The notes under the pieces: model-generated
The model's database searches: none
What the model was told of the DNA's origin: nothing
What the model saw: only the letters and a program-made list of their open reading frames with translations
Part shown: positions 5,595-8,610 of the stretch, piece by piece
How the letters are laid out: the number at the start of each line of letters is the position of its first letter
Position numbering within the stretch: position 1 is the stretch's first letter
Position numbers and translations under genes: made by a program
Assembly: GCA_026705105.1 (NCBI GenBank)
Contig: JAPPBK010000270.1
Span: forward strand, 1 to 8,610
From: Chloroflexota bacterium
GTDB lineage: Bacteria; Chloroflexota; Dehalococcoidia; Bin125
Direction of reading: 5' to 3'
Length of the DNA: 8,610 nt

Positions 5595-6377
5595 ATGCCG
5601 ACCATCGAGCGACCGAACTGCGAACTCTTCTACGAGGAAACCGGTAGCGGACCAGCGATCGTCTTTGCCCACGGCGCCGGAGGCAATCATCTCTCCTGGT
5701 GGCAGCAGGTTCCGGTCTTTGCGCGGTCCTATCGCTGCGTCGCGTTCGATCACCGCGGCTGGGGACGCAGCATTCCCACCGGAGGTCCCGGGCCTGCGGC
5801 GTTTGTCGACGATCTCATCGCCTTGATGGACGAGCTTCGCATCGAGCGGGCTGCCCTGGTCGCCCAGTCGATGGGCGGTTGGACCTGCCTGGGCGCGGCG
5901 CTGCAGGCGCCTCAACGGGTCGCTGCGTTGGTCATGGCCGACACCCTGGGCGGACTAATGACCGACGCGATCCGCGGCCCCTGGGAAGAGTCCCGGAAAC
6001 TCGTCGAAGGCCAGGGACTCGGCCAGCTCGCCTATGACCGGGGCCTGCGCGACCGCGATCCGGCGCTCGCCTTCCTCTACGACGAGATCATGGCCATGAA
6101 TCCGCCGCGAGATCCTGCCCTGATCGGTATGCTCGGGGAACTCGCACCCGATCCCGATGCGGTCGCCAATCTGCCGATGCCCGTGCTCTGGATCGTCGGC
6201 GGTAACGACCCGTTGGTCTCGCCGATCGTGACGCGCGAGGCGCACGCGCAGGTCCCGGGCTCCGAGTACTACGAGATTCCGGCCACGGGACACAGCGTCT
6301 ACTTCGAGCGGGCCAAGGAGTTCAACGGCCAGCTCAACCGGTTCCTCGTCGATGCCGGCTGGGGCAACGGCATCTAG
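5595..6377 (+). CDS. Alpha/beta-fold hydrolase
   Basis: 260 residues, the usual size for a single-domain alpha/beta hydrolase (esterase, lactonase, C-C bond hydrolase or haloperoxidase-like). All catalytic elements are visible: the oxyanion-hole HGAGG (26-30), DHRGWGRS (52-59) after strand 4, the nucleophile elbow A-Q-S92-M-G-G, the acid D205 in VGGNDPLVSP, and the base H233 in ATGHSVYFE. There is no signal peptide, so it is cytosolic. Families with this 'F-D-H-R-G-W-G-R-S' and 'Q-S-M-G-G' pattern act on diverse small esters and ring-cleavage products, and the substrate cannot be read from the sequence. It has its own strong ribosome-binding site. It diverges from the SDR gene across a 110-base gap and ends three bases from the stop of the next, convergent gene. 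Confidence 0.92.
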   Translation: MPTIERPNCELFYEETGSGPAIVFAHGAGGNHLSWWQQVPVFARSYRCVAFDHRGWGRSIPTGGPGPAAFVDDLIALMDELRIERAALVAQSMGGWTCLGAALQAPQRVAALVMADTLGGLMTDAIRGPWEESRKLVEGQGLGQLAYDRGLRDRDPALAFLYDEIMAMNPPRDPALIGMLGELAPDPDAVANLPMPVLWIVGGNDPLVSPIVTREAHAQVPGSEYYEIPATGHSVYFERAKEFNGQLNRFLVDAGWGNGI

Positions 6378-6380
6378 CCG

Positions 6381-7787
6381 CTAACCGGCGTCCGTCCAGA
6401 CGATGCCCAGCGCCTGCTCAAGCGCCTGCTGCTCGTAGCTGAGCGATGGATCCCAGAGCATGAAGCCAAACCCGCCTGCTGCTGCCGTGGCCGTGATCTG
6501 TGCGTATACCTGCTCTGCGTAGTAGGGCAACCCGCGCGGCATGTAGTCATGGAAGTCCTGCAGCCAGGGACGCACCAGCGCCGAGCCCGGCGACTCGATT
6601 CGCTCCACGGTCGCCTCGACGTTGTACTGCACGACGGGTCCGGGATGTTCGGGCGGATAGGCAAAGCCGAACGAGCCTGGCGTCCAGCCGCTCGGATATA
6701 CCATCGGCGAGATGTAGTCGAGGTAGGGTGCGAGCCCCTCGACGGACTGTCCGATGCCTTGGTCGTTGCCGGCCGTGGAGACCACGCCGAACGTGTCGAA
6801 CGACACCGCCAGCCCGGCCAGGTGCAGGGCTGCGCTCGCTTCCTGTGCGAACCGCGTGATTGCCGCGACCCGATCCTCCGCGCTGTATTGCTGCCGCTCC
6901 AACAAACCGTTCTCATAGGGCAACCGGACGTAGTCGTACTGAATCTCGTCCACGTAGTCCGCGGCCGCGACACCGATCTCGATGTTGTACTTGCGCGCGC
7001 CGCTCTTGTATGCCGAGGACCAGGTGCTTCCCATCGAATCGAAGAACAGGCCGCCGTTCAGATTGTGCAGGGCATCGTTCGTAAACCATCGCGGATAGGT
7101 GCGGTCGAGGAAGGTCACGACTCGACCGATCCGATAGACCCCCTTGTTCTTGAGTTCCTGGAGAAACGCAGCGACCGACTCCCCGTCGCGATCTGCTGCC
7201 ATCTGCTTGACGGTGGGCGTCGCCGCGAACGAATAGACCCATCCCACTTCGTCCTTAATGTCCACCACCACGGCGTTGATCAGGTTTCGGTCCACGAGAT
7301 CGTGCGCCCAGGCTTGCACCTCCGGGTCGGTCAGCACATTGAATGGGATGTAGACCGCGCGCACGACCAGGCTGCGCAAGACGATCACGGTCTGGTCAAA
7401 ATAGATCGGTCGTCGAACCACGTCGTAACCGGGCTGGATCACTGTGAGCGAGCCGGTTCGATCCTCGGCTCCAAACTGGAACCGGCCGCTGCCATCGGTG
7501 CGCACCACTGCACTTCCGGTCGACACTTTCGCGCTCGACGCCGGTCGCAGACGCCCATGATCCCAGATGTAGACGCGCCCACTCAGACCTTCTGAGAAGG
7601 CAGCGGCTGTCAGCCCGGGCACTCCCGGGTTCTGTGTCTGTTGGATTGTTGCGTCAGCCGGTTCTTCCGCGCCAACCGATGTGAAGACAGTGCCGGCAAC
7701 TGAGGCGAGGAGTATCACGGCCACAAGCAGAGCAAGACGACCAACTGGAGAGGGTGGAGATGACCAGCGTCCATCTCGTGAGACCAT
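6381..7787 (-). CDS. Secreted DUF4015-type putative glycoside hydrolase
   Basis: 468 residues from the ATG at 7787. Residues 16-36 form a hydrophobic signal segment (GRLALLVAVILLASVAGTVF), with a plausible signal-peptidase site after VGA at 40. Residues about 69-127 look like a small carboxypeptidase-regulatory-like beta domain (SGRVYIWD ... TDGSGRFQF ... PGYDVV). Residues about 143-445 match the DUF4015 putative glycosyl hydrolase pattern: NAVVVDIKDEVGWVYS (171-186), GVYRIGRVVTFLD (216-228), DEIQYDYVRLP (280-290), SPMVYPS (360-366) and RPWLQDF (406-412). This is a TIM-barrel family. D280, E281 and D285 are the likely active-site acids, but the substrate of the family is not established. The ATG is chosen over the upstream in-frame start at 7844 because GGAAGG (7795-7800) lies seven bases before it and the N-terminus becomes a cleaner signal sequence. 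The gene converges with the alpha/beta hydrolase. Confidence 0.87.
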   Translation of the reverse strand: MVSRDGRWSSPPSPVGRLALLVAVILLASVAGTVFTSVGAEEPADATIQQTQNPGVPGLTAAAFSEGLSGRVYIWDHGRLRPASSAKVSTGSAVVRTDGSGRFQFGAEDRTGSLTVIQPGYDVVRRPIYFDQTVIVLRSLVVRAVYIPFNVLTDPEVQAWAHDLVDRNLINAVVVDIKDEVGWVYSFAATPTVKQMAADRDGESVAAFLQELKNKGVYRIGRVVTFLDRTYPRWFTNDALHNLNGGLFFDSMGSTWSSAYKSGARKYNIEIGVAAADYVDEIQYDYVRLPYENGLLERQQYSAEDRVAAITRFAQEASAALHLAGLAVSFDTFGVVSTAGNDQGIGQSVEGLAPYLDYISPMVYPSGWTPGSFGFAYPPEHPGPVVQYNVEATVERIESPGSALVRPWLQDFHDYMPRGLPYYAEQVYAQITATAAAGGFGFMLWDPSLSYEQQALEQALGIVWTDAG

Positions 7788-7938
7788 GTGTGGGCCTTCC
7801 GCTGACACAAGAGCCAGCCCTGCCGTTGCACACACTCTACACATAGGGATGCAGCCACCAATGGGACATCGCTCACCGCATCGGTACAGGCGATCGCAGG
7901 CATCGCACAGGCCTCGACGGCGCTGGAGCCTGCGCCTG
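7788..7938. other. Intergenic region between the SRPBCC and DUF4015 genes
   Basis: 151 bases with no supportable gene. It holds the ribosome-binding site GGAAGG of the DUF4015 gene (minus strand, 7795-7800), an isolated GCGATCGC palindrome (7890-7897) and a short hairpin next to the SRPBCC stop. -10-like hexamers on the minus strand (TAGAGT at 7835-7840) could drive the DUF4015 gene, but none has a good -35. Confidence 0.5.
7919..7936 (-). terminator. Weak hairpin after the SRPBCC gene
   Basis: GGCGC (7919-7923) pairs with GCGCC (7932-7936) around an 8-base loop, two bases past the TAG of the SRPBCC gene. There is no T-tract after it on the minus strand, so it is at best a weak intrinsic terminator or a 3'-end stabilising hairpin. 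Confidence 0.2.
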
Positions 7939-8292
7939 CTATGGGTGTGTGTCGTCGGATGCCGCCGCGCGACTCAGGTTCAGGAGTCCCTGGTGCGCCG
8001 CTGCTTCGATTGGACGAAGCCCGCGGCCGAAGAGGAACACGTTGCTCAGTCTCCAGCGCCAACCCAGCGGCCGGATCTGGTCGGAGAGTCGGCAGCCCGC
8101 TGCGCTCGGCTCAATCCGATAGGCATGCTGTACCTGGAACCCGACACCCATGCGTACCTCGATCAGCAACTCGCGCGGCGGATGCTCGACCAGAATCTCC
8201 GCCTGGCCCGCCGTCACGCCTTCGTTCGCCTCGTCGCGCAGGAGCTGCCAGACCACTTCAGGCGCAGCCGCCGAATCGACCGGGTCAATCAT
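7939..8292 (-). CDS. Small SRPBCC-like (START/polyketide-cyclase superfamily) protein
   Basis: 117 residues. The sequence AAAPEVVWQLLRDE (8-21) resembles the 'A-P-x-x-V-W-x-x-L' helix after the first strand of SRPBCC proteins. It is followed by VEHPPRELLIEVRM (35-48, compare 'x-P-P-x-x-L-x-x-x'), a strand with YRIEPSAAGCRLSDQI (58-72), and a long C-terminal helix (90-110) that would close the hydrophobic cavity. These domains bind small hydrophobic ligands. The protein is shorter than the usual 140-150 residues, with a short N-terminus and one middle strand apparently missing, so the fold call is tentative. The ATG overlaps the stop of the upstream HAD gene by 8 bases (8285-8292), so expression is probably coupled. 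No signal peptide is present. Confidence 0.62.
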   Translation of the reverse strand: MIDPVDSAAAPEVVWQLLRDEANEGVTAGQAEILVEHPPRELLIEVRMGVGFQVQHAYRIEPSAAGCRLSDQIRPLGWRWRLSNVFLFGRGLRPIEAAAHQGLLNLSRAAASDDTHP

Positions 8293-8610
8293 CGTGCGCG
8301 ACTCGCTCGATCAACCCGCGCACGCCCTCGAGGTCGTCGCAGCGAGTCACGCCGTCCGGGTAGACCAGTCCTCGATTACGAGGCCAGCTCACCAACCCGA
8401 CATCGATGCCGTTACGCGCCAACAGGGCGCATGTGGCCGCGTCATCGTCGATATGCAGCGCCGCGTCACGGCCACGCAGGACCGCTTCCTTGAACCGCGC
8501 CGACCTCAGTGACGTACCGTTCATTACCAACTCTTCGACCAACGAGTCGAACCCATGACGCTCCAACCAGGCCTGGGTCTGCTTCCGCCTCCGCTGATGA
8601 CGACTGGTCA
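8285..8610 (-). CDS. HAD-superfamily hydrolase, C-terminal part (cut by right edge)
   Basis: The frame is open from the right edge to the TGA at 8285-8287, giving 107 visible residues. The piece begins T-S-R-H (typical of HAD motif II, where a Ser/Thr precedes R), then QAWLERHGFDSLVEELVMNG, F-K-E-A-V-L with the motif III Lys, and L-H-I-D-D-D with the motif IV acidic pair. This order fits the C-terminal half of a HAD phosphatase. The 'W-L-x-x-H-G-F' and 'S-W-P-R-N-R-G' segments resemble 5'(3')-deoxyribonucleotidase-like members, but the nucleophile motif DxDxT lies outside the window and the substrate is unknown. A TTG at 8566 could be mistaken for a start, but the motif II-like residues upstream show that the gene extends beyond the edge. 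It is followed by the overlapping SRPBCC-like gene, implying one operon. Confidence 0.72.
   Translation of the reverse strand, partial: TSRHQRRRKQTQAWLERHGFDSLVEELVMNGTSLRSARFKEAVLRGRDAALHIDDDAATCALLARNGIDVGLVSWPRNRGLVYPDGVTRCDDLEGVRGLIERVAHDD

Noticed and set aside
6549..7595. A 348-codon plus-strand open frame opposite the DUF4015 gene
   Set aside because: It mirrors a gene with clear family motifs, its His/Arg/Asp-rich product has no recognisable domain, and it has no ribosome-binding site.
7788..7844. N-terminal extension of the DUF4015 gene (start at 7844)
   Set aside because: The ATG at 7787 has a GGAAGG seven bases upstream and yields a normal signal peptide; the extension adds 19 residues that would disturb it.
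7890..7897. GCGATCGC palindrome resembling the HIP1 element of cyanobacteria
   Set aside because: It is a single intergenic copy in a GC-rich sequence and is not accompanied by the high density typical of HIP1 genomes.
7681..8493. A 270-codon plus-strand open frame across the DUF4015 start, the gap and the SRPBCC/HAD genes
   Set aside because: It crosses three minus-strand genes and their control region, and its product is Arg-rich with no domain.

Overview
The window is GC-rich (low-to-mid 60s % by eye), densely packed bacterial chromosome with ten protein genes, two of them cut by the window edges. I see no tRNA, rRNA, CRISPR array, insertion sequence or phage gene. The content (a short malic enzyme, a DUF4015-type secreted glycoside-hydrolase-like protein, small zinc-ribbon proteins, an RlpA-like membrane protein) and the mix of leaderless-looking and Shine-Dalgarno starts suggest a deep-branching, high-GC lineage. 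Chloroflexota (SAR202 / Dehalococcoidia / Thermomicrobia-like) is my best guess. This rests on protein flavour only and is an inference.

Layout. Left block (1-992, minus strand): a ferritin-like diiron protein of the R2-like type, coupled by an ATGA overlap to a Nudix hydrolase that runs off the left edge. A divergent promoter region (993-1075) separates this pair from an unrecognised 143-residue protein (1076-1507) and a small C/H-C-C zinc-motif protein (stop at 1835), both on the plus strand. Next comes a minus-strand single-pass membrane protein with a long acidic, Gln/Ser/Ala-rich linker and an RlpA-like double-psi beta-barrel domain (1859-2755). It is divergent from a 124-residue protein made of two exactly spaced tandem zinc ribbons (2833-3207). 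After a 190-bp intergenic region with a three-copy 9-mer comes an NAD(P)-dependent malic enzyme (3398-4555). This converges by a 4-bp stop overlap with a degenerate extended SDR (4552-5484). The SDR is divergent from an alpha/beta hydrolase (5595-6377), which converges with a secreted DUF4015-type glycoside-hydrolase-like protein (6381-7787). The right end is a minus-strand pair: the C-terminal part of a HAD-type phosphatase whose stop overlaps the start of a small SRPBCC-like protein.

How the genes fit together. There is no obvious single pathway. The supportable functional units are the diiron protein with the Nudix hydrolase and the HAD protein with the SRPBCC protein, both linked by overlapping start/stop codons. 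Two genes encode cell-envelope or exported products (DPBB membrane protein, DUF4015 protein), and malic enzyme is central metabolism. I did not find a convincing new multi-gene system. The best leads are a recurrent TANNNT-N6-ATG start architecture (three genes, two of which share the spacer GCAGCC), an SDR that has lost its catalytic Tyr/Lys and a Rossmann glycine, a pentanucleotide repeat lying over that SDR's start region, and a three-copy TGTAATCGC motif upstream of malic enzyme.
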